A stretch of 64,000 nucleotides of DNA from Scilla litardierei (Eukaryota; Streptophyta; Magnoliopsida; Asparagales; Asparagaceae). Made by a program: the position numbers and the translations under genes. Positions 45,597 through 55,451 of this stretch are shown in pieces (position 1 is the first letter of the stretch; each line of letters opens with the position of its first letter). The stretch is taken from positions 166,123,442 to 166,187,441 of the forward strand of contig CM061132.1 of the NCBI GenBank assembly GCA_030789695.1. Reading direction: 5' to 3'. The notes beneath the pieces are model-generated. The model saw only the letters and a list, made by a program, of their open reading frames with translations, was not told the DNA's origin and did no database searches.

Positions 45597-46339
45597 TGTA
45601 ATTTTCCAATACTTTTAAATTAGGTATTTAACGTAATTTCATTTTTTAAAGGTGTTTTGTAGTGGTTGATCAGGAGTTTTAACTGATTTCAAAAATTTCT
45701 TATAAAAATATTTTGAAGTACTAGACTAATTATAACGTATTTCAGTAAGTTCAGATTTCATTAGATATTTAAAACAATTTCAATAAAAATTCACTTCAAT
45801 AATTACCATTTTGGCTTAATGAATTTATTTTCTATTCAAACGTCTTCAAAACGTCTTCAAAACGTTTTCAAACTTTTACAGTAGCATCCTCTGATCATTT
45901 AGGGCTCCCCACATTAATTTCGTAATTTTCTGATATCATTTCAATAGAGAACCCGCAAACCCGCTTTCTAAATGTTTTAGCCTGAAACTAGTATCCCCGT
46001 AGCTCAAATCCCAAAACGGTCTTCGTATTTGCGATCCTCGTGACGATACGATCCCGTGGGTACGTTTTCGTAATTTTTCGGAGTCGTTTGCAAAAACGAG
46101 TTTGTATTCCTCCGCTTTGCTAATTACAATCGCTAATGACCTAATTAACCCTAATCAAATCCTATCTACCACCCCTAGTGGTTAAATCTGAAATTATTCA
46201 GATCTAACCCTCCCATCTACACTCCCATCTACCCCCTCATCTACCCCCCTCATCTACCCCCAATAATTACAAGTTTGCCATTCTAATTACCTATTTAAAA
46301 CCCCCCTTCACATTATAACCCACCGAACCCATCGCACAC

Positions 46340-46389
<50 letters not shown>

Positions 46390-48980
46390 GATCTCTCTCC
46401 CTCTCGTCCCCCTCAGCCTCCCACCGGCGGCAGCACCCTCGCCCGCCTCCTCTCCACGCCACGGCGAAGCGCCACACTCGCCTCAACTCCGCCACAGGCC
46501 GCCGTGCTCCTCCGATCGTCGCCGTCAGCTGAACTCGCCCCGAGCACCAAGCGCCGCTCCGCCACCACGCCGCCTCTATCGTCGCCTCCCTCCTCACCGT
46601 TCCGACTGCTCGAACGAGGCCACCGCCGTACGCTCGTCGCCGCAGCAGCTCGCTGCCACGCAGTAACACCGTCGTCGTCCCCGAGCAGCTCCAAGAGCCC
46701 TGTCAGCCCGACGCCGCACAGCCCTCGCTCACCGCCGCCCGCTCTGCCACCGCCTCCCGCGGGTCGCCGCCGCTGTCGACCCCGTAGCCGCCGTCCACCG
46801 CCTCGACGACGTCGGAGAACCCACGCAACTCCCCCGCAGTGATCGGAAGCGAAACGAGGGTGCGTAAGTTTTGAAATGGCATTTTCGTAAATACGGATTT
46901 TCGTATTTTATTAATTATTAAATAGGGTTTTATGGTATTAAACCCATAACTAATTATATAGGCCCCAGAAAAATGTAAGACTAGCTCCAGGAAAATCAGA
47001 AATAATGTTCTGGACCCAATGACACTAGTTTCATCTCAATCAGATGCTTAGATTTTCCGCAATTAATTTTTAAGCCTAAATTTTAAACACGTTACTTTCT
47101 ATTAAAAATTTGTATCTTCTTATTTTCACATAAACTCATAAGTGAGAAAAATATATGTGATTATACTCTTCGAGACGGTCATTTTGACTGCTCATTCAAG
47201 TATTTTCGACTAGCGTAGCCTCCGGAATAAATTACGGAAATTATACGTTACTTAAGTAATTTGAGTTTTAGAGCTCTTTTTGAGCTTCTAAAAATTATAA
47301 AAATTACTATAAGCCTCAGAAAAATATTTTCTCTTGCAGTAAAAATATTCTTATCATATATAGCATATATAAAAATTTAGAACGCTTTTCATCACCGTTT
47401 TAACCAGTTTCGAAAATCAAAACGATCATGTAAATAAATAGAGTATAGCGTATTACTTAACTAATTGTTTCTTGTGTTTACAGATATCAAGTCTCGTGCA
47501 CCAGACTAGATCCAGTCCCGGCTCACTACCATCACATCCAGAACGGTAAGTCACGGTAAATTCTAGATTCAGAAAAGCAGATAGTGTCCTCGTATGAACT
47601 TCTAAACAACTTTTTGTTCATGGTTGTTGGACTTGTCTTTATCCTCAAACTTGCTAGTATCCACCTTGCTTTGCTTTAAGGAAGTCGACCAGGAAACCTA
47701 GCTTGACTATCACCGTGAACAAGGAACTAATTACCTCATCTTATGGATTGTCTTATGGTATATCTCGTGGAATGTTTTGTGAAATATCTGGTGGAACATC
47801 TCGTGGAACATCTTGTGGAACATCTCGTAATGGATACATGTCACTGGGGTTTGGGGTAACTCATTGTAGGAAAAGTGTGGGAGCTATGACCGGAGTCACA
47901 CTCTCTCTCGTCTCGTCTTGTCTCGTCTCGTTTTCAAAGTATGTTGTGGTTGACGCCCGGGATTTGCTCCCCGTGGCAATGAAGATGACCCATGGTTGCA
48001 TATCATACTTTCCTACATGAGTCACATCACATAGTTTAGGGTGCATTATTTTCAGCGCTTTGCATGTTTTAATTGCTTACAGTTCATGCCTTCTAGTCCT
48101 ACCATTGCTATCACCATGATTGCTCTTATACGTTACTTTTTGTACTCTCCAATTTGAGCCACGTAGTTTAGTAGCCTCTTTATTGATGGCACGCATATGC
48201 ATGATAAGCTTCCTTCAATGGACCATGATCCGGTCAATGTGCTTGGCTAAGTTTGTTGAATCACCCTAGCTAGACTGGGGGTAAGTGATCCTGGCTTAGT
48301 CACTTCCCTGGCCGTGTCCGCTGGACCGCAAGGACGTAAATCATGATTATGTAATGCCATCGATCTGTTGCTAATACAGTCACTTTTACACTTGTACAGT
48401 CACAATACTTTACTTGACAGCTGTAGCATGTTTCACTTGCTTAGCCTGCTTTACACTTGCTCTACCACAGTACAGTTGTTCCCCTTTCCAGTTCGGTTTA
48501 CTTTTACTACTCAGTTGTGTACAGTTGTTACTCAGTACTTTACTTTCACTTTGGTCTGCTTGTACGTAGTTTCTTTTTGTCATACTTGTGCACTGCTTCT
48601 TTTCTATATTTAGAATTATTGTGACTTACCTTCGGTTCCATTTATGACACCGACAGCCGACGACCAGATCACTGAAGGAACCACTGAGTTTTGAGGAGCC
48701 AGAGTTCAACCCAGAGGCTACAAATTTTAGCTACTTTGTGTTGGCGTACGTGTGATGCTATGTATTTCCTTATTCGCATTTCCTTTCTGTACTTCCTTTA
48801 TGTTTTTTGGTGTGAGAGAGCTGTTTGTTGTTGTATTTTAATTTGTGGACTGTAATAATGTACGCTAGCTTGAGTATAATTGTACGTCTCTGTATCGTGG
48901 CTATGTTGATTTCACTGGTTAACTGCAGGACCTGTGCAAATATCAAATAAGTAACTGGCCCCCGAGAGCGGGTCGTTACA
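45597..48980 (+). mobile_element. Solo LTR B (3,384 bp), chromovirus-like
   Basis: Ends TGTAACGGCC and GGTCGTTACA, with GTTAG on both sides (45592-45596 and 48981-48985). The other LTR of the host element shows the unoccupied GTTAG at 53537-53541. Layout: AT-rich start, (CT)n tract at about 46340-46382, GC-rich core to about 46850, donor TGC|GTAAGT at 46864, acceptor TTTACAG at 47483, donor GTAAGTCACG at 47546, and a GTGACTTACCTTCGGTTCC block near 48612 followed by a short open frame (ATGACACCGACAGCC). Confidence 0.92.
46340..46382. repeat. (CT)n microsatellite in solo LTR B
   Basis: An uninterrupted CT run of about 40 bp just before the GC-rich core. Solo LTR A has (GA)n at the same relative place, and C has shorter CTCTCT runs. 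Confidence 0.95.
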
Positions 48981-50278
48981 GTTAGAGGACCAAATGAGGA
49001 TTTAGGGTAGCAAGGCGAGGAGCATGGGTTGTGAATTCATTTAGATTGTCGTTAATTAATCTCTACTTACCGCATATAACTCAATTGGTCATCCGGCTAA
49101 GGAAGCCCAATCGGAAAGTTTAACATTAAATGACATCACAATTAGCAATAGGGATGAATATATTATCATGACACTAATTAAATTAGGAGCATGGATTCAT
49201 CTCGAATTGTGTCCTCTCGGGACTAACCAATTAAATTTGTGCCGTAATTACACATCCAACATTAGCATGAAAGTAAGCAAGACGAAATTAGGGCAAGAAT
49301 TAACATCCAACCCAATAGAATGAATCACAACCCACACCAATCACACTACTCAATCATACCAAATAAGATGGAATTCATAGACAAATTCATCTAATGTTCA
49401 ATACAAAAGAGAAATGCAAAAATTACACAAAAAGATAGGGAAGAGATCACCAATCTCTCAAGAAATGAGCTTCCCTCTCCCTTGGGCACTCCCTCCAAGC
49501 TCCTCCATCATCAATGGCCTCCTCCCCCACCAAGCACTCTCCAAACCCTAAAAAAAGAACCAAAAACAGCAGCAAAACAAAAAAACCGAACCTCCCCAAA
49601 AATCACGCACAGCCGCATATAACCCAAAAATCGCAATCACCCCAAGTAGCTGGGCTTGCGGGTTGCTTTTGGGGCTACACGACCCGCCCTCAAGGGATGC
49701 GCACGCCTGCGCATCAAATGGGGCCGGATCGGGTCAGATCCGGCCCCGATTCTCCCGCCTGCCCGCTTCAGCGGGCTCCTCATTTAACGCGGGCGCCTGC
49801 GCCCTTTAAAACATTCGAGCGGGCCGGCCAAGCGGGCCGGCCCGCTCGGAAATCCTTTTTTTTTTTAATTTTGTTTTTTTATAAACTTGGACTGCGGCCC
49901 GCTCAGGAGAGCGGGCCGCTGGGTTGGGCCGGCCAGCGGGCCGACCCAATGGATGGGTTTTTTTTAAATTTTTTATTTTTCCTTTTTCTTTTAACAGAAT
50001 CTAAAAATGCCATTCTCTTGCTCCAAAAATCCCCGAAAATAGCTAGAAATTCCCAAAAATTCTGGAAAAATTCCAGAAAATCCAGAAAAATCCCAGAAGT
50101 ACCTGAAAAATATGGAGAGCAAAAATTAGTCCATAAAACCATATTTTATGTATAAAATAGGATTAAGCTTTAATAATACACAATATCTCGAATACGCACG
50201 TATCAAAGCCAAAATAGACACAATATACACATAAATGCCCGAAAATAGGGGGAAATAAGCAATTTATATCCCGAATCA

Positions 50279-51450
50279 CACCCCCAACTAGCTTTTTGCT
50301 AGTCCATAGCAAAATATGCGAAAAATTCGGATTAAATTGAAAAACATGCACCAACTTCACGATATCCTCATGGCACACCCAAAATGTTATTTCCAATTGA
50401 TTTCAAAGCCAATATACCCTATGTATGAAAATAAACAATAAATGACATTCTCTTCAATCCAATTCAAAGAAAAGTAAGGAAATAAGCACCGTATCACGTA
50501 TATCAGGAAATATCACGATGTCAAATTTTCAAATTTTCATGGAAATGGCCAAAACAAAAGAAAAATCCTCTAAGTTGTGGGAGATGAGATTGCATCACTC
50601 ATGTTGCTTATTCTCTCATTTATTCATTCATTTTTCTTTTTCTTTTCTTTTTACTTATTTTTTCTTTTTTTTGTTTTTGATGTTTATGTTTTACATTCAC
50701 GCGATAACGCTATGAAATGCAAACACCGGCACATTTGCATACACGCAATGACGCTATATATGCAAATGGATGGAATGATCTCCTAAATCTCATCTTTGGC
50801 GTCCTCCCCAATGTTTCGTGGGGCACCGGCTACTCAATTCGATTAGAAAAAAACATTCACTTATACTAACTTTTTTTTCTCATTCCAACATGAATTAGCA
50901 ACTCATCCACCCAGTCCTAAGAGGAAAACAAAGCATGCACAATTGGCCAAATCCAATCCAATTAAAAACTATACCATTCATCCCAACTCATGCAATTACT
51001 TACACCAAACTTTTCCCAAATTATTTCAAAGAGATATCACGACGTATAAAGTAGTTTCATACATGGCATATTAACATTTGACTCCAAATTGGAAAAGAAA
51101 TGAAAACTGCCAATCAAACATCGAGAAGTTGATACCAAAATGATAATCCGAAAAAATTGCATGACATGAAAGCATGTAGGGACTACATAAAGCAAGCGGT
51201 GTATGGACAAGGAGGCCAAAATATGATATGCAATGAAAATCATGGAATGAGACGAAACATGGAGGGATCTCAAAAAAAAAATTTACCGAACACCAAAATC
51301 CTAACAATTCTAAAGATTCTAACACTCTCACCCCAACTTAAAATAAGCATTGTCCTCAATGTTGGAAGAGTACTAGAAATCACAAAAGATCCTAGAAAAG
51401 AAAAAGAGAAGCATACGAAAGCAATAAAATAAAATATTTATTTATTTACA
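50279..51450 (-). other. 3' non-coding region and polypurine tract of the TR-GAG element
   Basis: The polypurine tract TAGTTGGGGGTG (minus strand, 50290-50279) abuts the 3' LTR. The rest is AT-rich with a poly-pyrimidine stretch (50620-50690) and no gene. Confidence 0.75.
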
Positions 51451-52254
51451 CTATTGGAAAGAACACACCGTGGCAAATGGCGGATCCAAAATTTGTAACG
51501 GTGGTGGCAACTTCTCGATCATATCCTTACGCTCCTCCGCGAGCGTCGCCACGTCCAATGCCCTACCTCCCTTGCGGGCATTAATGGCAAGCGACACAAC
51601 CCCAAGCATCTCTTTATGATGTGTTCCTGCCAAATGAGGGAGAAAGGTCGTATCAAAAATAATTGGGCAAGAGCGCCCATCCACGTGAAAAGCTTGCCAA
51701 AATGGGTCGTCGAAATAAATAAAAGAATTTACAATCAAATGAAGACAATCCGAATCATTATGATATGGAATTAAATAATTTGATTCGGGTGTGGAGGAAA
51801 AAGAAAGATGGGAACTTCCCTGAAATGTGATGCTAGGCTCGGGATGATGCACGGCCTCAGGAGGAGGTGGAAGTGGCTGCAGAGAGAAAACTGGAGTAGG
51901 AGGAAACTCGGGCTCAATATATACCATCTCGCAATCCCCGTCACTATCCTCGTCCTCGACATCAATATCAACGATCTCCGCGGCACTCCCCACAACTAGT
52001 AACTGCTCCTGACAAACCTCCTCGATGACTGGCAAGTGCGCATCCTGAAGCGAGGAAAGTGACATCTGTGATAGGACTGGAGGTAGACATGTCTCGGGCA
52101 AATCCAAGCACGCATCATCCTCGGCATCCCAGAGATAGTTCATCTCAGTCGTCCTCCCAAAGTACTCAACCGCCTCGACCTGTGAAGCTAACTCTGAAGT
52201 GGATTGTGGCTCAGGCCCCATGGTGTCCTCAAACTGCTCTAGGCCATCATGCAC
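51451..52254 (-). pseudogene. C-terminal part of the TR-GAG reading frame
   Basis: 267 codons in a frame different from the gag part upstream. Acidic and proline-rich (DIDVEDEDSDGD, LQPLPPPPEAVHHPEP). Read upstream of 52254 the frame remains open (FEVEDEADV), so it was once continuous with gag; a TAG after LHESQV and a frameshift near 52290 now separate them. No CCHC knuckle or protease motif was seen. No known domain was recognised in this part. Confidence 0.65.
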
Positions 52255-52367
52255 ATCCGCTTCATCCTCAACCTCAAAAAGTAAAAATGCATCGTGTCAC
52301 CATCGTGGTCGACACGCACTCCATCATCCGTCTCCTCCGACTCCTCAAAATATAATCTGTCAATATC

Positions 52368-53114
52368 CTATACCTGGCTCTCATGCAACCCATCCTCCTG
52401 CTCTGCTCTGTATCCCATGGGGTCGCAAGAGAAAGAGCCCAAAGGTGGCTCCTCAAACTGACACTGGACCTGCTGCTCTGCGTCCTGAAATGGAACCAAG
52501 GACTGGCCATCATCGTCATATCCAATTGACGGCTCTCCAGATGGCGCAGTCTGCTCCCACTCTGCAAGGTCCCTCAGGTACAACCATGAATCCTCGGTCG
52601 AATAATCAAAGAACTCCCCACCACAACTCATCTGCACAAAATCCCGCCCAGATGTCGATAATCCTGTGTAGAAGATCTGCAGAAGTTGATCCTCGTGAAA
52701 GCTCTGGTGTGGGCACGCAAGCACCAAATCAGTGAACCTCTGCCAAGCCTGATGGTAGGCCTCCCACTCAGCCTGGATAAAGCTCGCTATATGCTCCATG
52801 GCCTGCCGCCCCTGTACCTGCTCCAAAAAGATAGGCAAAAACACTCGGAGAAATTCAGCCTGAAACGACAACCAAGTAAAATGTGAGTCGAGAGACAATG
52901 AATCAAACCAAAGTCTAGCATCATCTTGCAAAGAAGCGGGAAAAAATCTGAAGTATATGCAATCATCGCTAATGTTCCCATCAAGACATGAATACATCCA
53001 TTCTTCAAATTTTTTAATATGTAAATGAGGGTTCTCCCACTCCGAGCCATGAAAGAATGGTGGAAGTGGAATATACTCCAAATCAAACTCCGAAAAATCT
53101 GAAGAAGATGCCAT
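52368..53114 (-). pseudogene. gag: Ty3/gypsy gag (Retrotrans_gag domain) of the TR-GAG element
   Basis: Start ATG at 53114 (MASSSDFSEFDLEYIP). The Retrotrans_gag region covers about residues 20-170: PPFFHGSEWENPHLHIKKFE, FRFFPASLQDDARLWFDSL, then EAYHQAWQRFTDLVLACPHQ and LLQIFYTGLSTSGRDFV. These follow the usual order of this family in Athila/Tat elements. The frame ends at a TAG (52370-52368) that is probably a secondary nonsense mutation, since similar acidic coding continues beyond it. Confidence 0.85.
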
Positions 53115-53268
53115 GCTTTTAACAAAAAAAAATTCAAAGAAAATGAAAATAAACAACCAAAAGACTCAATAAGTGGGAAATAAATAAAATGAAAAGACAC
53201 ACACTAAGAGATCGAAGTATCACACTAAAGCTTTCAAAATCAATCAAAAATTGCTAATAGTAGAAACC

Positions 53269-53291
53269 GTTGTCCCCGGCAACGGCGCCAA
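53269..53291 (-). other. Primer-binding site region of the TR-GAG element
   Basis: On the minus strand TGGCGCCGTTGCCGGGGAC follows the LTR end (CAATCA) by a few bases. This is the standard phrase after the 5' LTR of Athila/Tat-type elements and fixes the element's orientation as minus. Confidence 0.85.
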
Positions 53292-53292
53292 T

Positions 53293-54821
53293 TGATTGAC
53301 CGCGAGACGTGCACAATCCAAGTAGGATGCACACGTTCACCTCCCAAGCGTAGGAGTGTCAATGCAATAAAAATAACCGGTGAATATCGGGTCGGATCAC
53401 AGGGACAAGTCGTTCTACGTTCACAAGTTTGATTGATAAAGAAAAATAATAGCGTGATGCAACAATCTCAATTAACGGTGGATGGAAGGGGAAAAAGTGA
53501 TGTAAAACCAAAAAAAATCTATCCTAAGTGGCCAGGGTTAGAGGACCAAATGAGGATTTAGGGTAGCAAGGCGAGGAGCATGGGTTGTGAATTCATCTAG
53601 ATTGTCGTTAATTAAGCTATACTTACCGCATATAACTCAATTGGTCATCCGGCTAAGGAAGCCCAATCGGAAAGTTTAACATTAAAGGACATCACAATTA
53701 GTAATAGGGATGAATATGTTATCATGATACTAATCAAATTAGGAGCATGGATTCATCTCGAATTGTGCCCTCTCGGGACTTAACCAATTAATTTGTGCCG
53801 TAATTACACATCCAACATTAGCATGAAAGTAGGCAAGAGGAAATTAGGGCAAGAATTAACATCCAACCCAATAGAATGAATCACAACCCACACCAATCAC
53901 ACTACTCAATCATACCAAATAAGATGGAATTCATAGACAAATTCATCTAATGTTCAATACAAAAGAGAAATGTAAAAATTACACAAAAAGATAGGGAAGA
54001 GATCACCAATCTCTCAAGAAATGAGCTTCCCTCTCCCTTGGGCACTCCCTCCAAGCTCTTCCATCATCAATGGCCTCCTCCCCCACCAAGCACTCTCCAA
54101 ACCCTAAAAAAAGAACCAAAAACAGCAGCAAAACAAAAAAACCGAACCTCCCCAAAAATCACGCACAGCCGCATATAACCCAAAAATCACAATCTCCCCA
54201 AGTAGTCGGGCTTGCGGGTTGCTTTTGGGGCTACCCGACCCGCCCTCAAGGGATGCGCACACCTGCGCATCAAATGGGGCCGGATCGGGTCAGATCCGGC
54301 CCCGATTCTCCCGCCCGCCCGCTTCAGCGGGCTCCTCATTTAACGCGGGCGCCTGCTCCCTTTAAAACATTCGAGCAGGCCGGCCCGCTCGGAAATCTTT
54401 TTTTTTTAATTTTGTTTTTTTATAAACTTGGACTGCGGCCCGCTCAGGAGAGCGGGCCGCTGGGTTGGGCCGGCCAGCGGCCGGCCCAATGGATGGGTTT
54501 TTTTTTTAATTTTTAATTTTTAATTTTTCTTTTAACAGAATCCAGAAATGCCATTCTCTTGCTCCAAAAATCCCCGAAAATAGCTAGAAATTCCCAAAAA
54601 TTCTGGAAAAATTCCAGAAATTCCAGAATAATCCCAGAAGTACCTGAAAAATATGGAGAGCAAAAATTAGTCCATAAAAACCACATTTTATGTATAAAAT
54701 AGGATTAAGCTTTAATAATACACAATATATCGAATACGCACGTATCAAAGCCAAAATAGACACAATATACACATAAAATGCCCGAAAATAGGGGGAAATA
54801 AGCAATTTATATCCCGAATCA
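53293..54821 (-). mobile_element. 5' LTR of the TR-GAG element (1,529 bp)
   Basis: In element orientation it runs from TGATTCGGGATATAAATTGC (54821) to ...GGTCAATCA (53293). It lacks solo LTR B and so preserves the empty site GGGTTAGAGG at about 53535. GC-rich palindromes analogous to the other LTR are at about 54360-54490. Confidence 0.9.
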
Positions 54822-55245
54822 ACCCCCTCCCCATCTGCCTCAGTCGTGGAGGAGGAGGGGGCGCCGCCCCCCTCACCCCCACTGTCGCCCCCCTATTTTC
54901 GGGGGTGGGGGGAGGGGCCGGCGCCCCCATCCCCCTCCGCGTCAGTCGTGGAGGAGGAGGGGCGCCGCCCCCTCCCCCCCACTGCCACCCCCTATTTTCG
55001 GGGGAGGGGAGGGGGCCTCCCCCACCGCCTCAGTCGTGGAGGAGGAGGGGGCACCGCCCCCTCCCCCCAGCTGCCGCCCCCTATTTTCGGGGGGAGGGCC
55101 CCCCCTCTCCGCCTCACTCGCGGAGGGGGAGGGGGCCGCCCCCTATTTTCGGGAGGAGGGGGGCTCCCCCTCCGCCTCAGTCGTGGAGGAGGAGGGGGCG
55201 CCGCCCCCTCCCTCCCCCCACTGTCGCCCCCTATTTTCGGCAGAA
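54822..55245. repeat. GC-rich minisatellite, right segment
   Basis: Five variable units (63-102 bp) marked by CAGTCGTGGA or CACTCGCGGA at 54841, 54943, 55031, 55115 and 55178, alternating with CCCCTATTTTCGGGGG. Strong C/G strand runs open long artificial frames in several phases; none is a gene. Confidence 0.9.
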
Positions 55246-55451
55246 GGTACTTGTTTGAAACATATCCCAAAACGTTAGGGTATTTTTTTTGTTTTGGTGC
55301 AAGGGCAAAACGGGAATAATTTAACATCGTTAGCCAAAATAGACGGAAAGATATAGTTCTGAACTACTTAAAAGTTCAGGGTATTAATATGAAAGCGGCC
55401 TCAAACGTTAAGATATTTTTATGTGAATTCCCCAAAAAAATATTCTAAAAC

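Larger units (their letters stand above)
45338..50278 (-). mobile_element. 3' LTR of the TR-GAG element, split by solo LTR B
   Basis: Pieces 45338-45596 and 48986-50278 together give about 1,552 bp and align with the other LTR (1,529 bp). In element orientation it runs from TGATTCGGGATATAAATTGC (50278) to ...CAATCA (45338). GC-rich palindromes such as GAGCGGGCCGGCC...GGCCGGCCCGCTC lie at about 49816-49847 and GCGGCCCGCTC-AGGA-GAGCGGGCCGC at about 49894-49919. Confidence 0.88.
45338..54821 (-). mobile_element. Gag-only Ty3/gypsy element (TR-GAG type), full length
   Basis: LTRs at 53293-54821 (5') and 45338-50278 (3', interrupted by solo LTR B), flanked by ACCCC at 45333-45337 and 54822-54826. 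The internal region is only about 3.0 kb and has a primer site, one broken gag and a polypurine tract but no pol. This matches terminal-repeat retrotransposons carrying only GAG. The LTRs differ in several indels and substitutions, so it is older than the neighbouring Sirevirus. Confidence 0.88.
34541..55433. mobile_element. Foldback (Mutator-like) element holding the nested tower
   Basis: Left end GGGGAATTCACATAAAAATA (34541) and right end with the same sequence inverted (55433) share an inverted repeat of about 68 bp with few differences, ending in GAACTTTTAAGT. The flanks GAAAAAATA (34532-34540) and AAAAAAATA (55434-55442) match at 8 of 9 positions, the duplication length expected of Mutator-like elements. 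Removing the two retrotransposons inside leaves about 1.0 kb: left arm, a GC-rich minisatellite core and right arm. No transposase. The element lies in the upstream flank of the F-box paralogue. Confidence 0.82.

Noticed and set aside
51451..53114. A captured host gene inside the gypsy element
   Set aside because: The first part is a standard Retrotrans_gag domain, and the second continues it after a stop and frameshift; no host gene family is recognisable.
54846..55327. Long Pro/Gly-rich frames on both strands over the GC minisatellite
   Set aside because: Products of C and G runs in a tandem repeat, open in several phases at once; no start context or domain.
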